DNA from: an uncultured SAR86 cluster bacterium
GTDB taxonomy: Bacteria > Pseudomonadota > Gammaproteobacteria > Magnimaribacterales > AG-339-G14
Direction of reading: 5' to 3'
Assembly: GCA_902594855.1 (NCBI GenBank)
Contig: CACJNS010000006.1
Coordinates: forward strand, 1 to 51,309
DNA: 51,309 nucleotides
The notes beneath the pieces are model-generated. The model was given only the letters and a program-made list of their open reading frames with translations. It had not been told where the DNA came from and did not search any database. Shown piece by piece: positions 33,449 to 41,877 of this stretch. Both the position numbers and the translations under genes were made by a program. Numbering within the stretch: position 1 is the stretch's first letter; each line of letters opens with the position of its first letter.

Positions 33449-33787
33449 TTAAATAGCTTTTGAGCCTGTTTCACCAGTTCTAATTCTTACAACATCAGTG
33501 AGTTCAGTTATAAAAATTTTTCCATCGCCAATCTTGCCCGTACCTGCAGCATTTCTTACAGCCTCAATGATTGAAGAAGTGTCTCCATCATCACAAGCTA
33601 CTTGAAACATTACTTTAGGATTTGTATCTGCTCGATACTCAGTTCCACGGTAAGTTTCAGACTGACCTTTTTGTGACCCATAACCTGAAGCTTCTATAAT
33701 TGTTGCACCACCTATACCCGAAGAATGCAAAGCTTCCTTTACTAATTCTGTTTTTGATGGTTTAACAATCAAAGTAAGTAACTTCAT
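33449..33787 (-). CDS. glnK: nitrogen regulatory PII protein
   Basis: A 112-residue PII signal protein that senses ATP/ADP and 2-oxoglutarate and blocks AmtB or tunes other targets. The T-loop is intact: QKGQSETYRGTEYRAD, with Y46-R47-G48 and the uridylylation-type Y51. The B-loop (TGKIGDGKIF) and C-loop (RIRTGE) are present. Uncommon features are the VACDDGDTSSI segment and the loop sequence TEYRADTNPK. Directly before amtB in one transcription unit. Upstream is 141 bp with a palindrome but no convincing sigma-54 site. No GlnD is visible in the window, so uridylylation is unproven. Confidence 0.96.
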   Translation of the reverse strand: MKLLTLIVKPSKTELVKEALHSSGIGGATIIEASGYGSQKGQSETYRGTEYRADTNPKVMFQVACDDGDTSSIIEAVRNAAGTGKIGDGKIFITELTDVVRIRTGETGSKAI

Positions 33788-33842
33788 AAGAGCTCATCAA
33801 CTAAGCAATAGTAATGTTAAGGAAATAATAAAAGTAAATTGA

Positions 33843-33853
33843 ACTAAATTAGT
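33843..33853. promoter_or_regulatory. short palindrome upstream of glnK
   Basis: ACTAA-A-TTAGT, with TTG on one side and CAA a few bases beyond the other, lies about 56 nt before the glnK start, a usual distance for an operator. Another inverted repeat (TAAGGC-TTT-GCCTTA, 33894-33908) lies farther upstream, just after the tRNA-Glu. No binding protein can be named. Confidence 0.25.
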
Positions 33854-33928
33854 GCATCAATATTCCTTGTAAATAAGCTTATTAGATGGAATTTAAGGCT
33901 TTGCCTTATAATTGATCAATATTTTTTA

Positions 33929-34003
33929 TGGCGTCCCCTAGGGGATTCGAACCCCTGTTGCCGAGATGAAAACCCGGTGTCCTAACCACTAGACGAAGGG
34001 GAC
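33929..34003 (-). tRNA. tRNA-Glu (TTC)
   Basis: On the minus strand: acceptor GTCCCCT with AGGGGAC, D arm TCGTCTAGTGGTTAGGA, anticodon loop TTTTCAT (anticodon TTC) between CCGGG and CTCGG, T arm GGGGTTCGAATCCCC, and an encoded CCA at 33931-33929. Confidence 0.97.
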
Positions 34004-34034
34004 TTAACAGGTGAGCGATTTTAACACGCTTTAG

Positions 34035-34757
34035 TTATTTGTTAAGCCGATCTTCAAGCTTAGACAAAATTCCTCTAAGGATACCTATTTCAAGTTTGTC
34101 TAATTGCATTCTCTTTATTAATCTAGTTAATCGTGCAGGAACTTGTTTTGGATTTTGGTGATCATAAAAATCCAATAACTCCAGAATTAACTCAATATGT
34201 TCCATCAGCTTTTCCTTTTGCATGCTTGTAGCTAATTCAACCTCTCTTGCTTGGATGGAAGGATCTAATAAAGATTCTTTGTGTATTTCATGAGCAACTA
34301 TTTGAACTGCATGAGATAAGTTTAAAGAGCTATCTTCCGTGGTAGGAATCTGAAGATGAAAATCACATTTTCCAAGATCTTCATTGTCTAAACCAATAGC
34401 TTCGTTGCCAAAAACTATCGATACTTTTTCTGTTCTAGCCAAAGATTCATTAATGACTTTTCCTAAGTCATTAATATCCATCATTGGCCATGGCATGGAT
34501 CTTGATCTTGCACTTGTTCCAATAACTAAGTTGGATGAATTTATTGCCTCATTTAAATTTTCATGAATCTTTGCTTTATCTAAAACTTTCTTCCCTGATT
34601 TTGCTCTTGCATCAGATTCTTTACTTGGAAACTCCTTAGGATTCACTAACGATAAGTTAAGGATTCCCATCGAGTTCATTGCTCTAGCGCATGCCCCTAT
34701 GTTCCCAGGATGAGAAGTATCTACGAGAACAAAGTTTAAATTTTGAAATATTTTCAT
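34035..34757 (-). CDS. trmJ: tRNA (cytidine/uridine-2'-O)-methyltransferase TrmJ
   Basis: A 240-residue SPOUT-class enzyme that methylates the 2'-OH of residue 32 in certain tRNAs. The knot motifs are VLVDTSHPGNIGACARAMNSMG (about residues 10-31), SIVFGNEAIGLDNEDL (near 118-133) and PTTEDSSLNLSHAVQIVAHEI (138-158), all typical of TrmH group 1. A C-terminal helical extension completes the length expected for TrmJ. It is divergent from suhB across 56 bp, the same neighbourhood as in enteric bacteria. Confidence 0.92.
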   Translation of the reverse strand: MKIFQNLNFVLVDTSHPGNIGACARAMNSMGILNLSLVNPKEFPSKESDARAKSGKKVLDKAKIHENLNEAINSSNLVIGTSARSRSMPWPMMDINDLGKVINESLARTEKVSIVFGNEAIGLDNEDLGKCDFHLQIPTTEDSSLNLSHAVQIVAHEIHKESLLDPSIQAREVELATSMQKEKLMEHIELILELLDFYDHQNPKQVPARLTRLIKRMQLDKLEIGILRGILSKLEDRLNK

Positions 34758-34813
34758 AATAAATCTAGCAATCTAATTATGATTGATCATCGTCTGTTAC
34801 ACTAGCACCCCTT

Positions 34814-35605
34814 ATGGAGCCAAAAGTAAACATCGCAATTAAAGCTGCCCGTCTTGCTGCTAAGGAAATACACTACTTTTATAAAAGAAGAGAGAAGCTG
34901 ACTATATCCGAGAAAGCTCCAGTTGATTTTGTAACACAAGTTGATAAAAAAGTTGAAACAATACTCGTAGATACTATAAGAGAGTCATTTCCTGATCATT
35001 CCTTTCAGGGAGAGGAACTGGGCTTTATTGGAGATCCAAAGGCTGAATGCAAATGGATAATTGATCCGCTTGATGGAACCACAAACTTCATTCATGGATT
35101 TCCATATTTTTCTATTTCTATCGCTTGTTATATTAATGGAAAACCTGAACATGCAATTATCGTAGATGTTTCTAGAAATGATGAGTACACAGCTAGCAAA
35201 GGTAAAGGAGCCTATCTCAATCAAACCAGAATAAGAGTAAGTAAAATTAAAGGGTTAAGGGGATCTCTTCTCGCCTCATCGTCTCACTTAGATGAAGATA
35301 ACGAACCTAAATTGGATCAATTGATGGCAATGAGAAATTTATACTCAAACGGTTTAACTATCAGGAGAACTGGATCTACTGCTCTTGATCTTGCTTACGT
35401 AGCAGCTGGGTATCTAGATGGTTTTTGGGGTTATGGTTTGAAACAGTGGGATGTTGCTGCTGGAATATTGCTAGTCAAAGAAGCGGGTGGACTAGTTAGT
35501 GATCTCTTGGGAAATCCTGACCCACATGATAGCCATCATTTAATTGCCTGCAGTCCTAAATGCATGCCTCAAATGATAAAGGCTTTCAGAGACGCAACCA
35601 CTTAA
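34814..35605 (+). CDS. suhB: inositol-1-monophosphatase
   Basis: A 263-residue Mg-dependent phosphatase. Metal-ligand motifs: QGEELGF (about residues 66-72), WIIDPLDGTTNFIHGFP (82-98) and KQWDVAAGILLVKEAGG (210-226). In E. coli, SuhB also joins the rRNA antitermination complex; the GSTALDLAYVAAG segment is well kept, but whether this role exists here cannot be seen. Divergent from trmJ and overlapping the convergent secF by 4 nt. Confidence 0.95.
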   Translation: MEPKVNIAIKAARLAAKEIHYFYKRREKLTISEKAPVDFVTQVDKKVETILVDTIRESFPDHSFQGEELGFIGDPKAECKWIIDPLDGTTNFIHGFPYFSISIACYINGKPEHAIIVDVSRNDEYTASKGKGAYLNQTRIRVSKIKGLRGSLLASSSHLDEDNEPKLDQLMAMRNLYSNGLTIRRTGSTALDLAYVAAGYLDGFWGYGLKQWDVAAGILLVKEAGGLVSDLLGNPDPHDSHHLIACSPKCMPQMIKAFRDATT

Positions 35606-36513
35606 GGCATTCCATCATCAAAACTGTCTTTAGTTCTTTCTGCAAGATCTTCAGCACTAATATTCATCGACATCAAAACATTTGTTAGAACATAGATAGA
35701 TGAATAAGTTCCAACAACCACTCCAATCGATAAGGCAATTGCAAAATTTCTAATAATTTCCCCGCCTAAAAATAATAGTGAAAAAAGGACTAATAAAGTT
35801 GTCAGTGAGGTGATTAAAGTTCTGCCTAAGGTATTGTTGAGAGATCTGTTAATGACCTGTTCGCTATTTAGCTTTCTCTTGGCTCTAAAATTTTCTCTGA
35901 TCCTGTCGGATACGACAATTGTATCGTTTAAAGAATATCCAATGACCGCCATCAGTGCTGCTAAGACTGAAAGATCAAATTCCAATCTAAGTATCGAGAA
36001 TATACCCAAAACGATCAACACATCATGAAAAAGTGCAACTACAGCTCCAATTGCAAATTTATATTGAAACCTAAACATGATGTATATCATCATTACTAAC
36101 AGGGCTGCTAAAAGACCCAGGCCTCCCTGATCTCTTAATTCGCCACCAACTTGGGGACCAACAAAGCCTGACCTTCTTAATTGAAATGAATATTGCTCCT
36201 GCAAAGAATCAATAACAATATTCGCATTTTCGATATTTTCTGAACTCGGGATTTTAATAAGTAAGTCTTTATCAGAACCAAAAGCTTGAACTAGTGCATC
36301 TATTTGTTTCCCTTCAAGATAAGTTCTTATCTCCTCTGGATCAACAGTTTCAGTGAATCCTACCTCTACTAGCGTTCCTCCAGTGAAATCTAAACCTAGT
36401 TGCAGTTGTTGAATAGAAATCGTAGAAAGAGATACTAAAATAAAAGCAACCGACGCAATCAGTGCAATGAATCTGAATCTTAGAAAATCTAGATTAAAGT
36501 TCATTAGATCCAA
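35602..36513 (-). CDS. secF: protein-export membrane protein SecF
   Basis: A 303-residue, six-helix RND-type subunit which, with SecD and YajC, uses the proton gradient to pull exported proteins through SecYEG. The periplasmic start QLGLDFTGGTLVEVGF (residues 36-51), RRSGFVGPQVGGEL, the core ALMAVIGYSLNDTIVVSDRIREN (about 186-208) and NRSLNNTLGRTLITSLTTLL are typical. It overlaps secD by 10 nt and ends in suhB's stop. Confidence 0.97.
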   Translation of the reverse strand: MDLMNFNLDFLRFRFIALIASVAFILVSLSTISIQQLQLGLDFTGGTLVEVGFTETVDPEEIRTYLEGKQIDALVQAFGSDKDLLIKIPSSENIENANIVIDSLQEQYSFQLRRSGFVGPQVGGELRDQGGLGLLAALLVMMIYIMFRFQYKFAIGAVVALFHDVLIVLGIFSILRLEFDLSVLAALMAVIGYSLNDTIVVSDRIRENFRAKRKLNSEQVINRSLNNTLGRTLITSLTTLLVLFSLLFLGGEIIRNFAIALSIGVVVGTYSSIYVLTNVLMSMNISAEDLAERTKDSFDDGMP

Positions 36514-38333
36514 AGCCTCCTTACGTTATTTTTTCGATATATCAATGAAACCATAGCTCTAGTTCCTAAAATTGATGTGAACATCGAGGTAACTATTCCA
36601 ATACTTAAAGTGATAGCAAAGCCTTTTATAGGACCTGTGCCAATAGCATAGAGAATAACCGCAACTATTAAAGTAGTGATATTTGCATCAAGAATGGTAA
36701 CGAAAGCTCTGTCGTAGCCAGCAATAATTGCATCTGTAGCTCTTGAGTTATTTTTAAGCTCTTCTCGAATCCTTGAAAAAATTAACACGTTGGCATCAAC
36801 TGCCATACCAACGGTTAAAACAATTCCTGCAATACCGGGCAAAGTTAGAGTAGCAGATAAAATTGACATGATTGCTGTAATAAGAATTAGGTTAAAAATC
36901 ACTGCTATGTTGGCAAATAGTCCAAAGATTTTGTAGTAAATGACCATAAATATCAGAACTAAAAAGAGCCCCAGTATTAAAGACTGAACTCCCAATCGAA
37001 TATTTTGAGCTCCAAGACTTGGACCTACTGTGCTTTCCTCAACAAACTCCATTGGAGCTGCTAAAGCACCTGCACGCAGCAATAATGCCAATTCGGATGC
37101 CTCATTAGGTGAATCAAGTCCAGTGATCCTAAATCTATTAGGCAGTGCAGATTGAATTGTTGCCAGACTTATAACCTTCTTAGTGATTACTGGTTCAATG
37201 ATCAAATCTAAGGTTCCATCAGGAAGAACAACTTCTTTAGCTGCTGACTTTCTTTCTATGAAAAGAACAGCCATTTTTCTGCCGACATTATTTCTTGTCG
37301 ACCTATGCATTTTGGCTCCACCCTCTCCATCTAAAGTTATGTTCACTTGTGGAAATCCACTTTCATCATATCCAACATTTGCATCAGCTACCTTGTCTCC
37401 TGAAATGATAATATTTTTCTCAAGATCGACACTAACTCCCCTGAAGTCAAAAGGTTCTTTTCTTGATCTCAGCGTGCGATTATTTGCTTCGAGTCTGAAT
37501 TCTAAGTTAGCAGTTTTACCAATTATTTTTTTAGCCTCAGCGGTATCTTGTATTCCAGGTAATTGAACAGAAATTCTTTTGGCCCCTTCCCTTTGAACCA
37601 CAGGTTCAGATACGCCTAACTCATTAACTCTATTTCTGAGAGTAGTTAAATTTTGCTGAACTGCATAATCTTGTATTGATGTAATGCCTTCTCTAGAAAA
37701 TTTTATTTTAAATGATTCAGATTCTTCGATAATTTCAAAATCTGTTAAAAAGCCTCTGAGAAATGACAAAGAGTCTGATTTATCTTCATTAGTTGCGAAA
37801 AGAAAAGTAACTGATTCATTGTCGCTTTCTATGGATCTGAAGTTTAAAGATTCCTCTCTGAGTCTTCTTTTAAAATCCTCTGCGTTAGCCTCAAGCCTTG
37901 TTTCGATAAGCGAGTCAGTATCTACCTCTAATAAAAAGTAGATTCCTCCTCTTAAATCTAAACCAAGTTTTAAGGGAGAAGCATTAAGATTTTGGAGCCA
38001 ATCGGGTGTTGAGTAAGCTAAATTCAGAGCAACAACATAATCTGGTCCTAATTCACGTCGCAATTCATCCTTTAATTTGATTTGTTCTTCGTATGAATCT
38101 GTTCTTATAAGAATTGATTTTTGATTTACCTCGATATTTTCGTCCAAGATGCCTTCATTTCTGGCTTTATTTTTAACTGACTGAACTAGGCGACTATCAA
38201 AAGAATCACCAGCACTTTGGAGGGAAACTTGAACAGCTGGATCTGGCGGGCTCAGATTTGGCAGAGCATAAATAATTCCAAATAAGAACACACCCAAAAC
38301 AAGGATGTATTTCCATAAAGAGAAATTATTCAA
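36504..38333 (-). CDS. secD: protein-export membrane protein SecD
   Basis: A 609-residue RND-type translocation motor subunit. After one N-terminal helix come the LKLGLDLRGGIYFLLEVD motif (about residues 116-133), a large P1 head with LRNRVNELGVSEPVVQREGAKRISVQLPG (from about 230), and the six-helix half with GIAGIVLTVGMAVDANVLIFSRIREE (about 504-529). Length is close to the E. coli protein. It starts 2 nt after yajC and overlaps secF by 10 nt. Confidence 0.97.
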   Translation of the reverse strand: MNNFSLWKYILVLGVFLFGIIYALPNLSPPDPAVQVSLQSAGDSFDSRLVQSVKNKARNEGILDENIEVNQKSILIRTDSYEEQIKLKDELRRELGPDYVVALNLAYSTPDWLQNLNASPLKLGLDLRGGIYFLLEVDTDSLIETRLEANAEDFKRRLREESLNFRSIESDNESVTFLFATNEDKSDSLSFLRGFLTDFEIIEESESFKIKFSREGITSIQDYAVQQNLTTLRNRVNELGVSEPVVQREGAKRISVQLPGIQDTAEAKKIIGKTANLEFRLEANNRTLRSRKEPFDFRGVSVDLEKNIIISGDKVADANVGYDESGFPQVNITLDGEGGAKMHRSTRNNVGRKMAVLFIERKSAAKEVVLPDGTLDLIIEPVITKKVISLATIQSALPNRFRITGLDSPNEASELALLLRAGALAAPMEFVEESTVGPSLGAQNIRLGVQSLILGLFLVLIFMVIYYKIFGLFANIAVIFNLILITAIMSILSATLTLPGIAGIVLTVGMAVDANVLIFSRIREELKNNSRATDAIIAGYDRAFVTILDANITTLIVAVILYAIGTGPIKGFAITLSIGIVTSMFTSILGTRAMVSLIYRKNNVRRLWI

Positions 38334-38335
38334 TT

Positions 38336-38656
38336 TTATTCAAATAATGATTTTACGGTTCCTTTTGGAAGAACGCTGTTGATCTGCTGGCGTTGTAAAA
38401 CTATTTCTTGATTATTTCCAGTTCTGGCAGTCACATATGCATCTGAAAGTTTAACTAGAGTGCATACTATGCCTCCGGAAGTGATAACTTCGTCTCCAAT
38501 TTCTAAGTTATTTACTAACTCTTGATGAGCCTTAAGCCTTTTATTTTGTGGTCTGATGAGCAAAAAATAGAGCAACAATATAAACCCAAAAATCATTATG
38601 AGTTGCGTTCCAAAAAAACCTGATGTTTGGGCAGTTAATATTTTTACTTCTTTCAT
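38336..38656 (-). CDS. yajC: preprotein translocase accessory protein YajC
   Basis: A 106-residue single-helix inner-membrane protein that binds SecDF. The helix is FGTQLIMIFGFILLLYFLLIRPQ (about residues 15-37), followed by the hallmark RPQNKRLKAHQE and GDEVITSGGI. It begins 13 nt downstream of tRNA-Leu on the same strand, with secD 2 nt behind, so all four are likely on one transcript. The common upstream queA-tgt pair is missing. Confidence 0.95.
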   Translation of the reverse strand: MKEVKILTAQTSGFFGTQLIMIFGFILLLYFLLIRPQNKRLKAHQELVNNLEIGDEVITSGGIVCTLVKLSDAYVTARTGNNQEIVLQRQQINSVLPKGTVKSLFE

Positions 38657-38669
38657 AATTCCTCACTTT

Positions 38670-38755
38670 TGGTGCCGGAGGAGAGACTCGAACTCTCACG
38701 CCTTGTGGGCACTCGATTTTGAATCGAGCGCGTCTACCAATTCCGCCACTCCGGC
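38670..38755 (-). tRNA. tRNA-Leu (CAA)
   Basis: On the minus strand: acceptor GCCGGAG with CTCCGGC, D arm GGCGGAATTGGTAGACGC, anticodon stem CTCGA/TCGAG around TTCAAAA (anticodon CAA), a long variable arm (TGCCCACAAGGCGT), T arm AGTTCGAGTCT, and an encoded CCA. It ends 13 nt before yajC. Confidence 0.97.
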
Positions 38756-38808
38756 AAATCATGTAAAATTCGATCGAAATCTGAAATTTACTTAGCGGAT
38801 TCTATCTA

Positions 38809-41247
38809 ATGGCGAATATTAACATCTTTAATGGATTTCTTAAGGCATTCATTCGCGCTGAAGCTGAATTCGAAAATGACAATATCCCTGAATTACTCAA
38901 GGGTGAGTTTATTTTTGCTCTATCTAACGACTCCTCTACAAATCTTGCGGCATTAGATAAGATCTGCAAAAAAATGGGCTTTATAAGGCCCAGTAATAGA
39001 AAAGCAATTTCTCCGATCAAAAGAAACTATTTTCAATTGAGGGAACCTAAACAACTTCTTCCATGGGCCAGATCAAAAAGAAAGCACTCTGATGATCTAT
39101 ATGAAATAAGTAGATATCCAGATATTTCTAAAAAATTAAAAATAATTCCGGTAGATGTTTACTGGGGAAAAGGTGCAGAAAGCCAAGATAACCTTATGAA
39201 AAAATTATTTTCTGAATCTTGGGAAGGAACATCAATTATTAAAAGATACCTTCGGTTACTTATCAACGGTAGACAAGTAAAAGTTAGATTTTTAAATGCA
39301 TTGGAAATGGAAGATATCTTCGAAGATAGAGAATCTCCAGAAAAAATTCTTCTTAAGACAGAAAGGTTATTGCGAGGTCGTTTCAGAAAAAATAAACAAG
39401 CTATTCTTGGTTTGGATGTTTCTCACAGAAGAAATTGGATTAAAACTTTAGTGAATTCAAAAGAAATTAATAAATACATTGAATCTGAGGCTGGAAGCAA
39501 TAAGAGAAAAGCCATGCTTCTCAACAGAAGAGCAATAAAATATGCAGAAGAGATTTGCTCAGACGTGTCCTATACGGTGGTAGGTTCATTATACGATGCT
39601 GCTTTATCCTGGTTTTGGAACAATAGATATGAGGAGCTTAAGTTTATAGGGCTAGAAAAAGTAAAAAATCTTGCTGTCGATAATTCCTTAATTTTTACTC
39701 CCTGTCATAGAAGTCATGTTGATTATCTAGCACTTTCATACATCCTTTATAAAAATGACTTAATGCTGCCTCAAATAGCGGCTGGCATAAATTTAAATTT
39801 ACCTATTCTCGGCCGAATTCTCAGAAACGGCGGTGCTTTCTTCATGAGAAGATCTTTTAGTGAAAATAGACTTTATTCGATTGTATTTTTTGAACACCTA
39901 AAAAAACTTTTAATCAGGGGTAATTCAATCGAGTTTTTTCCTGAAGGTGCAAGAAGCAGATCAGGCAAGCTTCTTCCACCAAGACCTGGCCTTCTTTCCA
40001 TGTTGATAAGATCATTTAAGAGCAGAACAGAAAAACCTGTGAAATTTATACCGGTAAGTATTAATTATGAGAAAGTTCTTGAGGGAAACTCATATTTATC
40101 TGAACTCATGGGTGGGAAAAAACGAAAAGAAAGAATTTCAGATATCTTCAGAGTTGCCAGTGATTTTAGAGGTTTTCTAGGTAATGCCTATTTGCAATTT
40201 GGGGATCCAATTGATTTAAAAGATTTCCTTGATGCCCAAAACCCAGGTTGGGAAAACAATGATTCGCAAACAGATGGGTCATCTTCTGACGATAATGCTT
40301 GGCTATTTAATGCAACGCCAAAATTAGGTGAGAAAATCATGATGAACATAAACGAGAGCACTGTAGTAACCTCTTCAAGTCTGGTTGCAGCAGCCCTCTT
40401 AAATTCAAATAATCATAGTCTTCCAAAAGATAAACTTGAGAGTCGAATAGATCTATATATTTCTCTTATGAATTCATCGCGATATTCCAATAAAACAATC
40501 CTCCCGAATCAATCAAGCAAAAAATTACTTGAACAAGTTAATGCGTTAAAACTAATTCCGAAGCTAGAGGATGGTGAGAAGTCTCTTGTTAAATTAGATA
40601 AAGCACAAGGAGCAATGATGAGTTTCTACAGAAATACCATTCTCCATTTACTGGCATTAGAATCTTTTATTTGCGGCATTTTTCAGGCTAGAGAAGAAGT
40701 TTCGAAGAATGAAATCATAGAGATCATAGAAATGCTCTATCCTTATTTGAAGGGAGAGCTATTTTTAAAGTGGAATAACGAGGAGCTAAAACTTGAAATT
40801 GATAAGCGTTTAGATGCTTTAGTAGCACTAAAATTATTGTCTAATGATAGAGATTTATACAAGAGACCTTCTTTTGATTCACCTCATTATTTGGAAACAA
40901 AATCTCTTGGAAGAATGATCCAACCAACAATAGATAGGTTTTATATTCTTATGTTGCAGCTATGGAAAAATCAAAGCGAACCTATTTCCAAGAATCAATT
41001 GGAAATGTCTTGTAAAGAAATAGCAATAAATCTTCAAGCTAAGTATGACTGGATGGCGCCAGAATTTTCAGATAGATGGACTTTCATGCAATTCTTATCA
41101 AAGTTGATAGAACAACGCTTTGTTAAAGAAGATGAGCACGGACTAATTTATGCATCAAGAATTACAAAAAAAATGCAAGTTGCTGCCTCAAAATTCATAA
41201 TGCCTGATTGGCGCGAAGAGTTGAATCAAACCTCCTACAACTCTTGA
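38809..41247 (+). CDS. plsB: glycerol-3-phosphate 1-O-acyltransferase
   Basis: An 812-residue membrane-associated enzyme that starts phospholipid synthesis by acylating sn-glycerol-3-phosphate. Acyltransferase motif I (HX4D) is H300-RSHV-D305 in TPCHRSHVDYLALSY; others are NGGAFFMRRSF, FFPEGARSRSGKLLPPRPGLLSML (motif III) and VKFIPVSINYEKV (motif IV). A long C-terminal helical region is as in E. coli PlsB, and total length matches. The gammaproteobacterial-type PlsB is a taxonomic hint. The stop codon overlaps the -35 box of the hsp20 promoter. Confidence 0.96.
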   Translation: MANINIFNGFLKAFIRAEAEFENDNIPELLKGEFIFALSNDSSTNLAALDKICKKMGFIRPSNRKAISPIKRNYFQLREPKQLLPWARSKRKHSDDLYEISRYPDISKKLKIIPVDVYWGKGAESQDNLMKKLFSESWEGTSIIKRYLRLLINGRQVKVRFLNALEMEDIFEDRESPEKILLKTERLLRGRFRKNKQAILGLDVSHRRNWIKTLVNSKEINKYIESEAGSNKRKAMLLNRRAIKYAEEICSDVSYTVVGSLYDAALSWFWNNRYEELKFIGLEKVKNLAVDNSLIFTPCHRSHVDYLALSYILYKNDLMLPQIAAGINLNLPILGRILRNGGAFFMRRSFSENRLYSIVFFEHLKKLLIRGNSIEFFPEGARSRSGKLLPPRPGLLSMLIRSFKSRTEKPVKFIPVSINYEKVLEGNSYLSELMGGKKRKERISDIFRVASDFRGFLGNAYLQFGDPIDLKDFLDAQNPGWENNDSQTDGSSSDDNAWLFNATPKLGEKIMMNINESTVVTSSSLVAAALLNSNNHSLPKDKLESRIDLYISLMNSSRYSNKTILPNQSSKKLLEQVNALKLIPKLEDGEKSLVKLDKAQGAMMSFYRNTILHLLALESFICGIFQAREEVSKNEIIEIIEMLYPYLKGELFLKWNNEELKLEIDKRLDALVALKLLSNDRDLYKRPSFDSPHYLETKSLGRMIQPTIDRFYILMLQLWKNQSEPISKNQLEMSCKEIAINLQAKYDWMAPEFSDRWTFMQFLSKLIEQRFVKEDEHGLIYASRITKKMQVAASKFIMPDWREELNQTSYNS

Positions 41248-41270
41248 ATTTTCTTATTTAACCCCTATAT
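41243..41270 (+). promoter_or_regulatory. sigma-32 (heat-shock) promoter of hsp20
   Basis: CTTGAA at 41243-41248, a 13-bp spacer, and CCCCTATAT at 41262-41270. This is very close to the RpoH consensus (CTTGAA, 13-17 bp, CCCCATnT). The -35 contains the plsB stop codon. The transcript would start near 41278 and carry a leader of about 90 nt. Confidence 0.8.
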
Positions 41271-41277
41271 AAATATT

Positions 41278-41367
41278 GAGATAGATTGCTTTATGGATCT
41301 ATCCATTGGAGGCACGCTCATTAGAGGTGCCATTAAAATTTAACTTGCTTTATAAAGGAGTAAAATT
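41278..41367 (+). promoter_or_regulatory. ROSE-like RNA thermometer in the hsp20 leader
   Basis: The leader can fold into three hairpins: GATAGAT/ATCTATC, GGCAC/GTGCC, and a last one that pairs ACTTGCTTT (41343-41351) with AAAGGAGT (41354-41361), which hides the Shine-Dalgarno AAGGAG. TTGCT opposite AGGAG, with an unpaired G and a T-G wobble, is the conserved signature of ROSE elements, known upstream of small heat-shock genes. The hairpin is weak and would melt on warming. Folding was done by eye. Confidence 0.6.
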
Positions 41368-41829
41368 ATGACTAATAGAAGTTTATTGGATCTTTCTGAT
41401 CCTTTCTTTTCATCAAGATGGTTGGGTTTTGAAAACCTTTTCGATTCACTTAGAACTTTCAGCGAATTACCTGAGACAAGGTCTTCTAGTTATCCTCCCT
41501 ATAACTTAAGAAGGGACGGCAATGAGTACACGATTGAAGTTGCTGTTGCTGGTCTTGGTGATAAAGATATCGAAGTAGAAACTAAAGAGAATGTTTTATC
41601 CATCAAGCACGATAATCAGAAAAACGATAAAAGTAACGTTGTGCATAGAGGAATAGCGGCAAGATCTTTCTTGCTTCAATTCACCTTATCTCCTGAGATT
41701 CTTGTGAAAGGGGCTGATTTAAATAATGGTCTTTTATCCATTAACATGGAAAGGATTGTTCCTGAATCAGAAAAACCTAAGAAGATTGAGATAAATTCTG
41801 GGAAAGTTATAAACGGCGAAACAGCTTAA
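41368..41829 (+). CDS. Hsp20-family small heat-shock protein
   Basis: A 153-residue IbpA-like ATP-independent chaperone that holds unfolding proteins. The N-terminal region (DLSDPFFSSRWLGFENLFDSL) precedes an alpha-crystallin domain (about residues 47-135: YPPYNLRRDGNEYTIEVAVAG, then VVHRGIAARSFLLQFTL, where IbpA has GIAxRxFER). The C-terminal IxI-like tail is less clear (KKIEINSG). Regulated by a sigma-32 promoter and probably an RNA thermometer. A terminator follows 13 nt after the stop. Confidence 0.95.
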   Translation: MTNRSLLDLSDPFFSSRWLGFENLFDSLRTFSELPETRSSSYPPYNLRRDGNEYTIEVAVAGLGDKDIEVETKENVLSIKHDNQKNDKSNVVHRGIAARSFLLQFTLSPEILVKGADLNNGLLSINMERIVPESEKPKKIEINSGKVINGETA

Positions 41830-41842
41830 TATTATTTTCCAT

Positions 41843-41877
41843 AAAGAGGCTGCTGTTGCAGCCTCTTTTATTTTTGG
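41843..41877. terminator. intrinsic terminator, shared by hsp20 and rsmJ
   Basis: Perfect 11-bp stem AAAGAGGCTGC / GCAGCCTCTTT (41843-41853 with 41858-41868), loop TGTT, then a T-rich run on the plus strand. On the other strand it directly follows the rsmJ stop codon, so it may act in both directions. Confidence 0.88.

Noticed and set aside
33894-33908. TAAGGC-TTT-GCCTTA hairpin after tRNA-Glu as a terminator
   Set aside because: Short stem and no T run on the relevant strand; it could equally be chance in AT-rich DNA.
33788-33928. A sigma-54 type promoter or a second glutamine riboswitch ahead of glnK
   Set aside because: The best GG...GC pair has wrong spacing, and none of the aptamer's conserved blocks is present in this 141-bp region.
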